A stretch of DNA of 64,000 bases from Candidatus Kryptoniota bacterium (GTDB lineage Bacteria > Bacteroidota > Ignavibacteria > Kryptoniales > JAKASW01), in NCBI GenBank assembly GCA_024641705.1, contig JAHECO010000010.1, positions 37,228 to 101,227 of the forward strand. Direction: 5' to 3'. This document shows positions 16,699 to 24,529 of the stretch, in pieces. The translations under genes and the position numbers were made by a program. The stretch's first letter is position 1. Each line of letters starts with the position of its first letter. Under the pieces are notes generated by a model that was given only the letters and a program-made list of their open reading frames with translations, had not been told where the DNA came from and did no database searches.

Positions 16699-17871
16699 CT
16701 AGAACCCACACTGCAGTTCCACCTCAGCCATACCCCTATTATTCTGCGTCATCTCGTTCTGCATCATGAGATAATCGGCCTGAAGCTTCACCGATGGGAC
16801 AAAGAAGTAGTTTGCTCCGACGGCATAAATGCGAGTGGTCGATCCGCACGCACTCTCATCGGAATTGTAGACATCATACCTCACGACCGCCTGTAATGCC
16901 TTGCGGACCAGAAAGCAGGAGGCTTGAGCATACCAGCCGCTTCTGTTGATCGCCCCGTCCTTTCCAGCGATGTATTCACCGGCCAGATTCAGCGACTGAT
17001 AATCATATCCCAATTCCACGCCAAAACGTGTCCTGGCATGTTCCGATGGTGGGCTCTCCCACATGTCAAAGCCGTCGTAAAATGAGCCCCCGAAGTCCAG
17101 GCCGGCAAGAGGATGCAGAACAATTCTCCCGCAGATATCCTTCGCGTTGTTGTTGTCGACAGTATTAATCCCTGAACCATCGAACACTCCGACGGCGTAC
17201 TGCAAGAGACAGCTGCCATCCTTGTTAAGAGCGCTTCCGCTCAGTTGTATCCCGACATCGCGTCCGTTCTGGTTCCCAATCACATCCCCGCTGCGGGAGG
17301 ACAAAGACTCTACAACCCGGGCGCGGTCGATGAATTCGAGTGTGCCGGAGGAATTCAGGCTCTCCCGCGAGAGGGGAATCTTGAATTGGCCGGCGGCCAC
17401 GCTGAGAAAAGTGAAAGGCGAGAAAGTGACATATGCGTCGAGCACTTTCGGGGAGACAGCAAGATCAGCCTGGACCAGGTATTGCCACTCTTTCGCCGGT
17501 TCACCGCCGAGACTGAACCTGATTCGCCTTAACTCTGCGCCGCTGTTCTTCCCCGCTTCCGGCTGAGGACTCTTCACCAGGAACTGGATGTAACCTTTGA
17601 GCTGGAATTGTTTTCCCGACGCGATCGCGAGTCCGTCCGGCGAAAGTTTCCGGGCGGGCCGAAGTGAGTCGCTTCGTGACGAATCAGGGGCGATTTCAAT
17701 GGAGGTTCCGGCTGGTCTGGCGTTCGCTTCGCCAACACCGACGAAGCCCAGCGCGAGAAGCAGGATGAATGCAACCCGCAGAAAGGACCGAGACCGGGCT
17801 GTCCCTTCTGTGATTACGGATTTTCGGGAAAGGCTGCGGTGTCGACATAGGAGCCAGGTGATGCACGCCAT
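16699..17871 (-). CDS. phosphate-selective porin O/P family outer-membrane protein
   Basis: 390 residues. After a basic N-terminus the signal peptide ends around ALGFVGVGEANA (residues ~32-51). The mature protein is an amphipathic beta-barrel with many aromatic/Gly alternations and motifs of the OprO/OprP family: ELRRIRFSLGGEPAKEWQYLVQADL, DAYVTFSPF, AGQFKIPLSRE, LEFIDRARVVE and a C-terminal Phe (VELQCGF) typical for barrel assembly. It should be an anion-passing outer-membrane porin. It is the last gene of the minus-strand sulfate-reduction block, 47 bp after qmoC. A role in sulfate entry through the outer membrane is an attractive inference, since the family passes oxyanions. The exact start is uncertain because the N-terminal extension is long. 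Confidence 0.82.
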   Translation of the reverse strand: MACITWLLCRHRSLSRKSVITEGTARSRSFLRVAFILLLALGFVGVGEANARPAGTSIEIAPDSSRSDSLRPARKLSPDGLAIASGKQFQLKGYIQFLVKSPQPEAGKNSGAELRRIRFSLGGEPAKEWQYLVQADLAVSPKVLDAYVTFSPFTFLSVAAGQFKIPLSRESLNSSGTLEFIDRARVVESLSSRSGDVIGNQNGRDVGIQLSGSALNKDGSCLLQYAVGVFDGSGINTVDNNNAKDICGRIVLHPLAGLDFGGSFYDGFDMWESPPSEHARTRFGVELGYDYQSLNLAGEYIAGKDGAINRSGWYAQASCFLVRKALQAVVRYDVYNSDESACGSTTRIYAVGANYFFVPSVKLQADYLMMQNEMTQNNRGMAEVELQCGF

Positions 17872-17918
17872 CCCATCACCTGTCAGGAAGTGCCCTCGGC
17901 CCCTTGATCATCGTCGCA

Positions 17919-19103
17919 TCAAGCCGATGCGGAGAGCCGGCTCGGAGCGGTCAACTCGTCACCGGAATACTCCCGCGCCCTGCTCCTAACCGCGGCCACG
18001 TAAATCGCAAGCGGCCGATAGAGCAGATGCGCCCACTTGCCGAACGGGACTTCCACGACCAGCATGGGGACAACTATGACGAGGTGGATCATGTAAGTAA
18101 GGTATGTCGGCATAGGCATATCGAGGACCCGGAAGAGGTGGAGCAGAATGCCGGTGAGCGCCGCGAGGAGGAGTAGTATGGGAAAGAGCCAGTCAGAGAA
18201 GTGACTGAACCGGTGCATTCCGCTGCCCTTCCTCATCCGGTCTAAAACAATCCATGCCGTAGACACGAGTAGAACTGCCGTTGCATAGTAGCCGAGTAAG
18301 CTCGTCCAATGTATGCTGCTGTCGTTTACCTGGAACCAGGGAAGAAAGACGACGACGAGCGTAAACATGATCACATATCCGCTGACAAGAAAAAGGTGAC
18401 GTACCCAGTTCCTCATCCCTTCGCTGCTGCCGCATTCCTTCCATCGCTTCTGTGTAAGAAACTGCACGATCAGATGAGGAAACTGCGTGATGTAGAACCT
18501 GAGCGGGATCTTGTCGTCGCGAGTCAACCACGCGAACATGCGTGCAGCGTTGCTGAGCAGCAGCAAAGCGAGCGTGACCGCCATTATCCTGTCACCCAGG
18601 TCCACGATGCCAACGGGAGCGAACCTGTCCAGCATGACGTTCGAAAGTGCCGCGGGCCCGGATCGGCTCAGCAGTCCGAATCCGAAACCGGCGGGGAGCG
18701 TAAACGCGAGCACTATCGCGGCAGCCACCGCGGCAAGGACACCGATCTCCCAGTACACCGAACGGTACAACAGTCGGGACAGCCCGGTCCAGTCGTACTG
18801 TGAAGTCAGGTATCTCCGCATTGCCATCATTGTCTCGCCGGGATCGGCCTGCCGGGGACACCTCTTGGAGCAGTCGCCGCAATAGAAACAGAGCCAGGGC
18901 GCCGGATCTTCAAGCAGCCGGTCCTTCAAGCCCCACTGAGCCAGCAGCATCTGTTTGCGCGGGAAGCCGTACTCCCCGTCCGAAAGGGAGCAGACGGCTG
19001 TGCAGGTCGCACACTGAAAACACTTCTTGACGTCTTCGCCGCCGTTCTCCTTGAGATGATTTATGAATTGTAAATCGGGCCTTATCGCTTTTCTATTCGT
19101 CAT
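17919..19103 (-). CDS. qmoC: QmoC, membrane subunit of the quinone-interacting oxidoreductase
   Basis: 394 residues. The N-terminal half is HdrC-like and binds two [4Fe-4S] clusters (CFQCATCTAVC near residue 28 and CFYCGDCSKRCP near residue 72). The C-terminal half is HdrE/NarI-like with about six transmembrane helices and haem-ligand-type histidines (WVRHLFLVSGY, LLHLFRVLDMP). This is the QmoC fusion that takes electrons from menaquinol and passes them through QmoAB to AprBA. Unlike the usual qmoABC order it is separated from qmoA and qmoB by sat, aprBA and two small genes. It starts 14 bp after the YkgJ-like gene. Length and both halves match QmoC; DsrM/HmcE lack the ferredoxin part. Confidence 0.93.
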   Translation of the reverse strand: MTNRKAIRPDLQFINHLKENGGEDVKKCFQCATCTAVCSLSDGEYGFPRKQMLLAQWGLKDRLLEDPAPWLCFYCGDCSKRCPRQADPGETMMAMRRYLTSQYDWTGLSRLLYRSVYWEIGVLAAVAAAIVLAFTLPAGFGFGLLSRSGPAALSNVMLDRFAPVGIVDLGDRIMAVTLALLLLSNAARMFAWLTRDDKIPLRFYITQFPHLIVQFLTQKRWKECGSSEGMRNWVRHLFLVSGYVIMFTLVVVFLPWFQVNDSSIHWTSLLGYYATAVLLVSTAWIVLDRMRKGSGMHRFSHFSDWLFPILLLLAALTGILLHLFRVLDMPMPTYLTYMIHLVIVVPMLVVEVPFGKWAHLLYRPLAIYVAAVRSRAREYSGDELTAPSRLSASA

Positions 19104-19116
19104 GGATGGTGCTTCT

Positions 19117-19902
19117 TCAGCTTTGTTGTGGTTTCACTCGCATCGTCTTCTCGCCAAAAAGACAGTATTTCAACCAGCCGAATCCGAATTTCAGCAGTTC
19201 TTCGTCATCCTTCTTGATATCGTTTATCGTCTCTTCGTCCACGTCGAATCGTTTCAGGAACGTACTCCCGAACACGAATTCTCTGAACTTGTCGATGTTG
19301 TAACAAACGGTGTAGAACATTTCCAGTTTGGCAGGAGTGAGTTGCTTCTTCTCTTTGAAGTAGTCGTGCAATGATATCTCCTTGAACAACTCCCCGTTCG
19401 CGGAATAGCTCTCGACTTCCTGGGCGTCCATCCACTCATCTACCGTCCAGCTCTTCGGTTCCAGATGCCCCTTGCAGACGGGTTCCTCTATAACGAAATA
19501 AAACTCACCGTTCTCCCCGCTTCCGGCATCCTTCGGGGATGCGACTCCGAGCGGGAACATCCGGCAGGACCAGGGTCTGTCTTTGTACACTGAACAGCCG
19601 TGTGGCCCCACAAACGGACACGATTTGTTCTCGTCGTCTTTCATCTTCAGCATCACGACGGGATGGTTCTGGTTCCCGTCGATCGGGAGGATAGTGAAAC
19701 GATCGAGGAATTCCTGTGAAGAGACCCCGAGGTTGTTCTTCAGGCGGATGATGTCGTACGGGGTCAGGAAGATGTTGACGTCTGTGCAGCACATGTTGAA
19801 ACAGCTTATGTTCGAGTGGCAGTTGAACTTGAACACGCTTTCCTTCGTCAGTCTCGGAAATTCCTTCAGCACCGCTTCTTTCAGGTTCTCCAACTCTTTC
19901 AT
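19117..19902 (-). CDS. YkgJ-family cysteine-cluster protein
   Basis: 261 residues. Family signature cysteines are arranged as CHSNISCFNMCC near residue 28 and CPFVGPHGCSVYKDRPWSCRMFPL near residue 95, a CxxCxxCC-type cluster of eight or more Cys that is thought to bind zinc or Fe-S. Residue 90 onward and the helical C-terminus are typical of long members found beside aprBA and qmo genes in anaerobes. It overlaps the preceding zinc-ribbon gene by ATGA and lies 14 bp before qmoC, so it is part of the same operon. Function is not established; a role in cluster or flavin maturation of AprBA/Qmo is inference. Confidence 0.78.
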   Translation of the reverse strand: MKELENLKEAVLKEFPRLTKESVFKFNCHSNISCFNMCCTDVNIFLTPYDIIRLKNNLGVSSQEFLDRFTILPIDGNQNHPVVMLKMKDDENKSCPFVGPHGCSVYKDRPWSCRMFPLGVASPKDAGSGENGEFYFVIEEPVCKGHLEPKSWTVDEWMDAQEVESYSANGELFKEISLHDYFKEKKQLTPAKLEMFYTVCYNIDKFREFVFGSTFLKRFDVDEETINDIKKDDEELLKFGFGWLKYCLFGEKTMRVKPQQS

Positions 19903-20180
19903 GGTGTCTTTTCCCGGCCTTCCTGTTCGATAATCGAATCCTTCATCGCATCCTTCGACCAGACCGGCAGTGGCCCGCTTTCGCCGTTCTCCGGGTTAAG
20001 CCGGTATCTGTACGAGATGTTCTGGTTGAATTGTTTTCTCATCCACTCCCAGCCGCGCACGAAATAGGGGCATTCGTCGTTGAAACAGACGTACTGGATT
20101 TCGGTACCCCACGAAGACTCGGGTGGGCAGCGCCACTTTTTCATCGGCTTTCCGCAATGCGGGCAATCTTCGGATTTCAT
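19899..20180 (-). CDS. small Ogr/Delta-like zinc-ribbon protein
   Basis: 93 residues. A four-Cys ribbon is visible as CPHCGKPM (residues 6-13) and CFNDECPYF (around residues 32-40), followed by a Trp/Tyr-rich stretch YRYRLNPENG. The pattern recalls Ogr/Delta-type zinc fingers, which in phages are transcription activators. In sulfate reducers small ribbons of this kind occur beside aprA. It overlaps the YkgJ-like gene by four bases and is separated from aprA by a hairpin-bearing spacer. Its role is unknown; possibilities are an assembly factor or a regulator. Confidence 0.68.
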   Translation of the reverse strand: MKSEDCPHCGKPMKKWRCPPESSWGTEIQYVCFNDECPYFVRGWEWMRKQFNQNISYRYRLNPENGESGPLPVWSKDAMKDSIIEQEGREKTP

Positions 20181-20305
20181 GTCTTCAGAGAGAGAATTAG
20201 TGGAACATCACGTCATCCGGCGGCAGGTCTCCGATCAGCGAGCGCCCGGGAAGGTGAAGTCCTTCGAGGGGCGTTTCCCAGCCGCCTGATAATTCAAAGG
20301 CCCCA

Positions 20306-20333
20306 GAGGGGAACGGTTGTTGCCGTTCCCCTC
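20306..20333 (-). promoter_or_regulatory. intercistronic hairpin between aprA and the zinc-ribbon gene
   Basis: Perfect 11-bp inverted repeat: GAGGGGAACGG (20306-20316) and CCGTTCCCCTC (20323-20333), loop six bases. It sits inside a ~208-bp spacer just downstream of the aprA stop in minus-strand reading. Outer sequences AAAGGCC (20297-20303) and GGCCTTT (about 20369-20375) can extend the structure. No T-run follows on the minus strand, so it is more likely an mRNA 3'-end stabiliser or partial attenuator than a classical terminator. Confidence 0.6.
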
Positions 20334-20388
20334 CGAATATCATCTCCCCCTTGGTGGTCTGGAGAAAGAGGCCTTTTCGGAAGCATTT

Positions 20389-22263
20389 CTAATCGACTAT
20401 TGAGATAACCGGTTTCGAGAACACTTCCCATTTGTTATCCTTCGGTATCCACTTCATGTTGACAAAGACCTTCCAGTCTCTCTCATCCATTGAAGGGGTA
20501 TCAGACCGGAAGTAGTAGCCGGGCCAGCGTGTTTCCTGCCTGAACAGGATCGCTCTCACGTGGGCTTCGGCCTGCCACATCCTGTGGATGTTCTCCCAGC
20601 ATCTCATCAGTTCATGAAGGTCTTCTGCTGCCAGCTTCTCGGAGTCTTCCTTCAAATACTGCAGAAGCTCCAGGCCTTTCTCGAGGAGGGCCTTGTTTGT
20701 CTTGAACTGTGAAGAGACGCCGCCGGCATACTCGTCCATGATCTTCTGCAGCCTGAACATGAACATCTTGGGCTTGATGTAATTGGGATTCACGTTCGGG
20801 TCCGTAGATGTCTTGCCAAACTGGCTGTATGCATCGAGCGGCTTCAGTATCTCGGCCTTCAACGCGTCGATCTGCGCCTGGTCGATGTTCTTCGATGCCG
20901 GGTGGTCGACGATGTAGTCGATTGCCGACTTCGCGGCTATTCTTCCCTCGGTGAACGAGCCGGAGGAGAACTTGTGGCTGGAAGCGCCGGATGCATCGCC
21001 CGCGCAGAAGATACCGTTGACCGTCGACATATTGGGATAACCCCAGAAGTAATCCTGCGGGGCTATATCCTTCGGACCGCTGACCCACGCGCCCGATGCG
21101 CCGGAATGTGAGCCGATGAAGTAAGGTTCCGCGGCTGCAATCTCGGACGGCTTCTCTTCGGGGGCCGTGTTCGTGCCTGCCCACAGGATCGCCTGCGACA
21201 CTGTCATATCCAGGAAATCCTCCCAGGCTTCGGCTTCGAGCTCTTTCAGCTTTTTCTTGGCAGCCTTCTCGTCGCCGGACTCAGACGCGATCTTCGTGAT
21301 GGCCTCTTCGGTTCTCATGTAGATCGGGCCTTTTCCGTCCATGACATCCATCATCATGAGCCAGTTGCGAAGGTTTGCCGGAACAGGTTTCACCTTTCCG
21401 TACGGGACCCACTTCTGCAGCTCGTCGCTTCTCTCGACCATGTAATTGCCGCCGAGTCCGTTCGTGGCTCTCGACTTGAACAGCAGGAACCAGGCGCCGA
21501 CGGGTCCGTAGGCATCCTTGAAGCGCACAGGGATGAAACGCACTTCCTGGCATGTCATTTCCGCGCCGGCCTTGAGCGTGAAATAGGCGCTCGAACCGGA
21601 GTTCCACGGCGGATACCAGGCGCGACCTAAGCCTTCACCGGACGACCGGGGTTTGAATACGTGCACGGCTCCGCCCATCGCCACGAGCACCGCCTTCGCC
21701 TTGAACACATATAACTTCTCTTCGCGAACGCTGAACCCGACGGCTCCGACGCAGACATCGCCGTCCATTATCGGCCCGACGATGAAGATTCTCTCGTAAA
21801 TATTCTCAGCGCCGAGGGCGTTCTTCGCGGCTTCTGCGACGATGACCTTGTACGACTCACCGTTTATCATCAGCTGCCATCTTCCCTCGTGGACGTAGTT
21901 TCCGCCTTCGTCTTTCCAGATCGGCAGTCCCCACTTCTCGAACAAGTGGACCGACGAGTCGACATGACGTGCGATATCGTAGACCAGGTCCTCGCGGGTG
22001 ATTCCCATGAGGTCGCTTCGGACATACTTGACGTAGTCCTCGACGGTATTCTTCCCGTCCTTCAGGCCCACGTACTGATTGATGGCGGAGAGTCCCATCG
22101 CCACGGCGCCGCTTCTATCGACCGCCGCTTTATCGACGAGCGTGACCTTGAGACCTTTCGGTTTCGCCCAGTGGGCGGCCTCAACTGCCGCGCCGCAAGC
22201 AGCCATGCCGCCGCCGACTATTAGCAGATCGGTCTCCACCACTTCTGTCTTGAAATTCGCCAT
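20389..22263 (-). CDS. aprA: adenylylsulfate reductase, alpha subunit (AprA)
   Basis: 624 residues, within the family range. FAD-binding starts at TDLLIVGGGMAACGAAVEAA (residue ~11). Also visible are VDKAAVDRSGAVAMGLSAINQY, the long AprA-specific stretch around GEGLGRAWYPPWNSGSSAYF, FKSRATNGLGGNYMVE, and the substrate-loop region ESYKVIVAEAAKN. The C-terminal helical domain ends with EAHVRAILFRQETRWPGYYFRSD. It reduces APS to sulfite and AMP in the cytoplasm together with AprB, fed by QmoABC. It starts 16 bp after aprB. Together with qmoABC this points to the reductive enzyme rather than an AprM-linked oxidative one. Confidence 0.97.
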   Translation of the reverse strand: MANFKTEVVETDLLIVGGGMAACGAAVEAAHWAKPKGLKVTLVDKAAVDRSGAVAMGLSAINQYVGLKDGKNTVEDYVKYVRSDLMGITREDLVYDIARHVDSSVHLFEKWGLPIWKDEGGNYVHEGRWQLMINGESYKVIVAEAAKNALGAENIYERIFIVGPIMDGDVCVGAVGFSVREEKLYVFKAKAVLVAMGGAVHVFKPRSSGEGLGRAWYPPWNSGSSAYFTLKAGAEMTCQEVRFIPVRFKDAYGPVGAWFLLFKSRATNGLGGNYMVERSDELQKWVPYGKVKPVPANLRNWLMMMDVMDGKGPIYMRTEEAITKIASESGDEKAAKKKLKELEAEAWEDFLDMTVSQAILWAGTNTAPEEKPSEIAAAEPYFIGSHSGASGAWVSGPKDIAPQDYFWGYPNMSTVNGIFCAGDASGASSHKFSSGSFTEGRIAAKSAIDYIVDHPASKNIDQAQIDALKAEILKPLDAYSQFGKTSTDPNVNPNYIKPKMFMFRLQKIMDEYAGGVSSQFKTNKALLEKGLELLQYLKEDSEKLAAEDLHELMRCWENIHRMWQAEAHVRAILFRQETRWPGYYFRSDTPSMDERDWKVFVNMKWIPKDNKWEVFSKPVISIVD

Positions 22264-22279
22264 AACTATTTAAACCTCC

Positions 22280-22723
22280 CTAGTGCCTTAGTGTGACTAC
22301 TTCTGGAAGACCCAAAGATTCTGGTTCGGTGAAAAGCACCGGACTCTTGAGGTCAGCATTGTTTGTTTTCCATCCACCGTCCGGTACAACTTTACCTTCT
22401 TCCGTCGTCCGTATCGGGAATTTGAATCTCTTGAGCGTACCGTTGCGGAACTTGATCGTCCACATTATCGAATCGGTACTCCTCATCGGCGTGACTGTTG
22501 CCCCGAGCGGGACGAAATCGGCATAACCGCGGACTTCTATCGCCTGTGTCGGGCAAATCTTCACACAGTTGTAGCATTCCCAACACATTTCAGGTTCACG
22601 GTTGTAAGCCTTCATCAGGTCTCTGTTCAGCGCCATCAAGTCATTAGGACAAATGTGCTGGCAGGCAGTCTTGTCGAGTGCCTTGCATCCGTCGCATTTA
22701 TCAGGGTTCACATAACTCGGCAT
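22280..22723 (-). CDS. aprB: adenylylsulfate reductase, beta subunit (AprB)
   Basis: 147 residues. Two [4Fe-4S] clusters are bound by CDGCKALDKTACQHICPND (the AprB-specific longer spacing) and CWECYNCVKICPTQAIEVRGY. The C-terminal tail wraps AprA and includes DFVPLGATVTPMRSTDSIMWTIKFRNG. It shuttles electrons from QmoABC to the FAD of AprA. The ATG at 22723 has a strong AAAGGAG ribosome site. The gene lies 203 bp after sat; that spacer holds an AT-rich inverted-repeat element. Confidence 0.96.
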   Translation of the reverse strand: MPSYVNPDKCDGCKALDKTACQHICPNDLMALNRDLMKAYNREPEMCWECYNCVKICPTQAIEVRGYADFVPLGATVTPMRSTDSIMWTIKFRNGTLKRFKFPIRTTEEGKVVPDGGWKTNNADLKSPVLFTEPESLGLPEVVTLRH

Positions 22724-22783
22724 GAAATGTCTCCTTTACGGTTTCACTTGATTGATAGAATTTCTGAGAATTCAATGAACTCA

Positions 22784-22920
22784 CAAACTCTAAACAATGT
22801 TCAAAGCTCGAAATCCTGCATGCCCGGGAGATCCCGGCTCTTCCTAAGCTTGAAACTGTCGCGTACTGATTTTTGAACATTTGAATTTGTTTAGGATTTC
22901 GTGTTTAGAGTTTAGAATTG
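22784..22920. repeat. AT-rich interrupted inverted repeat in the sat-aprB spacer
   Basis: The spacer is built from short words that recur in inverted orientation: AAACTCTAAAC (22785-22795) against GTTTAGAGTTT (22902-22912), CTAAACAA/TGTTCAAA near 22789-22805 against TTTGAACA and TTGTTTAG (22872-22894), and CGAAATCCT (22809-22817) against AGGATTTCG (22893-22901). The whole could fold as a large imperfect stem. Word arrays of this kind are dispersed repeats in many uncultured-bacterium genomes. The element lies between two genes that would be expected to share a transcript. Confidence 0.6.
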
Positions 22921-22926
22921 GTTCCT

Positions 22927-24168
22927 CTATTTCTTGGCGTTCCCGGAGGTATCACCGGTCGCATATTGGTGCATCTTGATTTCCACTTTCTCTTCCAGCT
23001 TCGAATAGTAATCGCGCAGTACCGCAAGCACCTCGGGGCGACTGAACTCCGGAGGCACATCCTGTCCTTCCGACAAGGCTTTGCGAAGAGCCGTACCACT
23101 CAGGAACAGTCTGTCTTCCTTCTTGTGCGGACATGTCTTCATCGATGCCATCCCTCCGCACTTGAAGCACCAGAACGTCCAGTCTATCGGAAGCGGCTTC
23201 AGAAGAAGCGCATCAGGCGGTATCTCGAAGAAAATCTTCTGCGCATCGAACGGGCCGTAGTAATTTCCCACGCCGGCATGATCGCGTCCGACGATAAGAT
23301 GCGTGCAGCCGAAGTTCTGCCTGAACAGGCCGTGCAACAGCGCTTCCCTCGGTCCCGCGTATCTCATGTCCAGAGGATATCCGCCGCACAAGACCGAATC
23401 CTTGACGAAGTAGTTGTCCACGAGGACATTTATGCACTTCGCTCTGACCTCGGCCGGTATGTCGCCGGGTTTCAGCTTCCCGACAAGCTGGTGGATGTAC
23501 AGGCCGTCGCTCACCTCGAGGGCAATTTTGGCCAGGAATTCGTGCGACCTGTGCATCGGATTGCGAAGCTGGAGCGCCGCTATCGTCCGCCAACCCTTCT
23601 CCGCGAACATCTTCCGGCTCTCTTCCGGCCTCTGGTACAATCCCGCAAACTCCGTCGGGAACGTGCTCTCGGACAGTACCTTTACCGTTCCGCCTATGTT
23701 CCACTCCTTCTGCTGCATCACCATCTTCACGCCGGGATGCTCCGGGTCGTCGGTGGTGAACACCTGCTTGCATTCGAAGCCCTTGTCGATCTGGTACTTG
23801 TCCTCGACCTTCATCGTACCCATTACTTCTTCCGTCTCGTCGCTGACAAGCGTTATCTCCTGACCGACCTTCAGCGATTTCGCGTCCTCGTCCGTTACGG
23901 ACAGCGTTATCGGGATCGGCCAGAACAGGCCGTTCGACATTTTCATATCGGAGCAGACGCCCTGCCAATCGTCGTGCCCCATGAAACCGATCAGCGGAGT
24001 GAAGCCGCCTATCCCGAGCATTATCAGGTCGCCGGTCTCCCGGCTCGTCATGCAGATCTTCTTAAGGCTTTCTGCCTTCTTAAGCTCTTCTTGCTTTTCC
24101 TTTCCGCCCAAAAGAAGCACTTTCAGCTTGTCGCTTCCGTGCGGTCGTATCAAATTGGCTCCTGGCAT
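22927..24168 (-). CDS. sat: sulfate adenylyltransferase (ATP sulfurylase, dissimilatory type)
   Basis: 413 residues, homo-oligomeric Sat type without kinase domain. Catalytic motifs are [16 protein letters not shown] (QxRNPxHxxHE), [20 protein letters not shown] (GRDHAG) and a zinc ligand set [15 protein letters not shown]. They are followed by [13 protein letters not shown] and the RPEV ending. It activates sulfate to APS using ATP in the cytoplasm, the first step of sulfate reduction. Start ATG at 24168 follows AAAGGGA. It lies between qmoB (361 bp upstream) and aprB on the same strand. The zinc motif is the one seen in sulfate-reducer enzymes. Confidence 0.97.
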   Translation of the reverse strand: MPGANLIRPHGSDKLKVLLLGGKEKQEELKKAESLKKICMTSRETGDLIMLGIGGFTPLIGFMGHDDWQGVCSDMKMSNGLFWPIPITLSVTDEDAKSLKVGQEITLVSDETEEVMGTMKVEDKYQIDKGFECKQVFTTDDPEHPGVKMVMQQKEWNIGGTVKVLSESTFPTEFAGLYQRPEESRKMFAEKGWRTIAALQLRNPMHRSHEFLAKIALEVSDGLYIHQLVGKLKPGDIPAEVRAKCINVLVDNYFVKDSVLCGGYPLDMRYAGPREALLHGLFRQNFGCTHLIVGRDHAGVGNYYGPFDAQKIFFEIPPDALLLKPLPIDWTFWCFKCGGMASMKTCPHKKEDRLFLSGTALRKALSEGQDVPPEFSRPEVLAVLRDYYSKLEEKVEIKMHQYATGDTSGNAKK

Positions 24169-24529
24169 AATTTCCCTTTCGTTAAAGAATATTATGTTTG
24201 TCGTTCTGTATTCTGAGATTTACTGAAGATGCCTTCAGCCGTTTTGTTCTGCGGGATGAGTATCGAGTTCTCATCGAACCCTTTATAAGTTCTTCTCTTT
24301 CCTGATACACAAGCCGGGATGTGCTTCGGAAAATCCCGCCCGACATTTCAGAACTCTGCCGATACACATCGTACCAACTCCAAAAAAACATATCGGAACG
24401 CAGAAGGAGAATCAACGAGGACACGATGTTCTGTAATCAAGCTGTTGGTGTTTCAAGCCTCGGTCCGGACCGCATAACTCAGCATCTTCGGCACGTTATC
24501 TGCGCCCTTAGATGATTCCACTCTTCGCA
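24169..24529. other. spacer between qmoB and sat
   Basis: 361 bp with no supported gene. It is long enough to hold a separate promoter for sat-aprBA-qmoC on the minus strand. I find no convincing promoter boxes. The word TGTATTCTGAG at 24207-24217 also occurs at 43703-43713 upstream of dsrA, which hints at a dispersed repeat or shared element. Confidence 0.45.

Noticed and set aside
20306-20333. Hairpin after aprA as a rho-independent terminator
   Set aside because: No T-run follows on the minus strand and the downstream genes lack an obvious promoter; kept as a regulatory hairpin.
22918-24216. 432-codon plus-strand open frame opposite sat
   Set aside because: Antisense shadow of a strongly conserved ATP sulfurylase gene; composition is Arg/Leu/His-rich with no recognisable domain.
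24169-24529. tRNA or small RNA gene in the qmoB-sat spacer
   Set aside because: No cloverleaf arms, T-loop sequence or stable fold could be found by eye.
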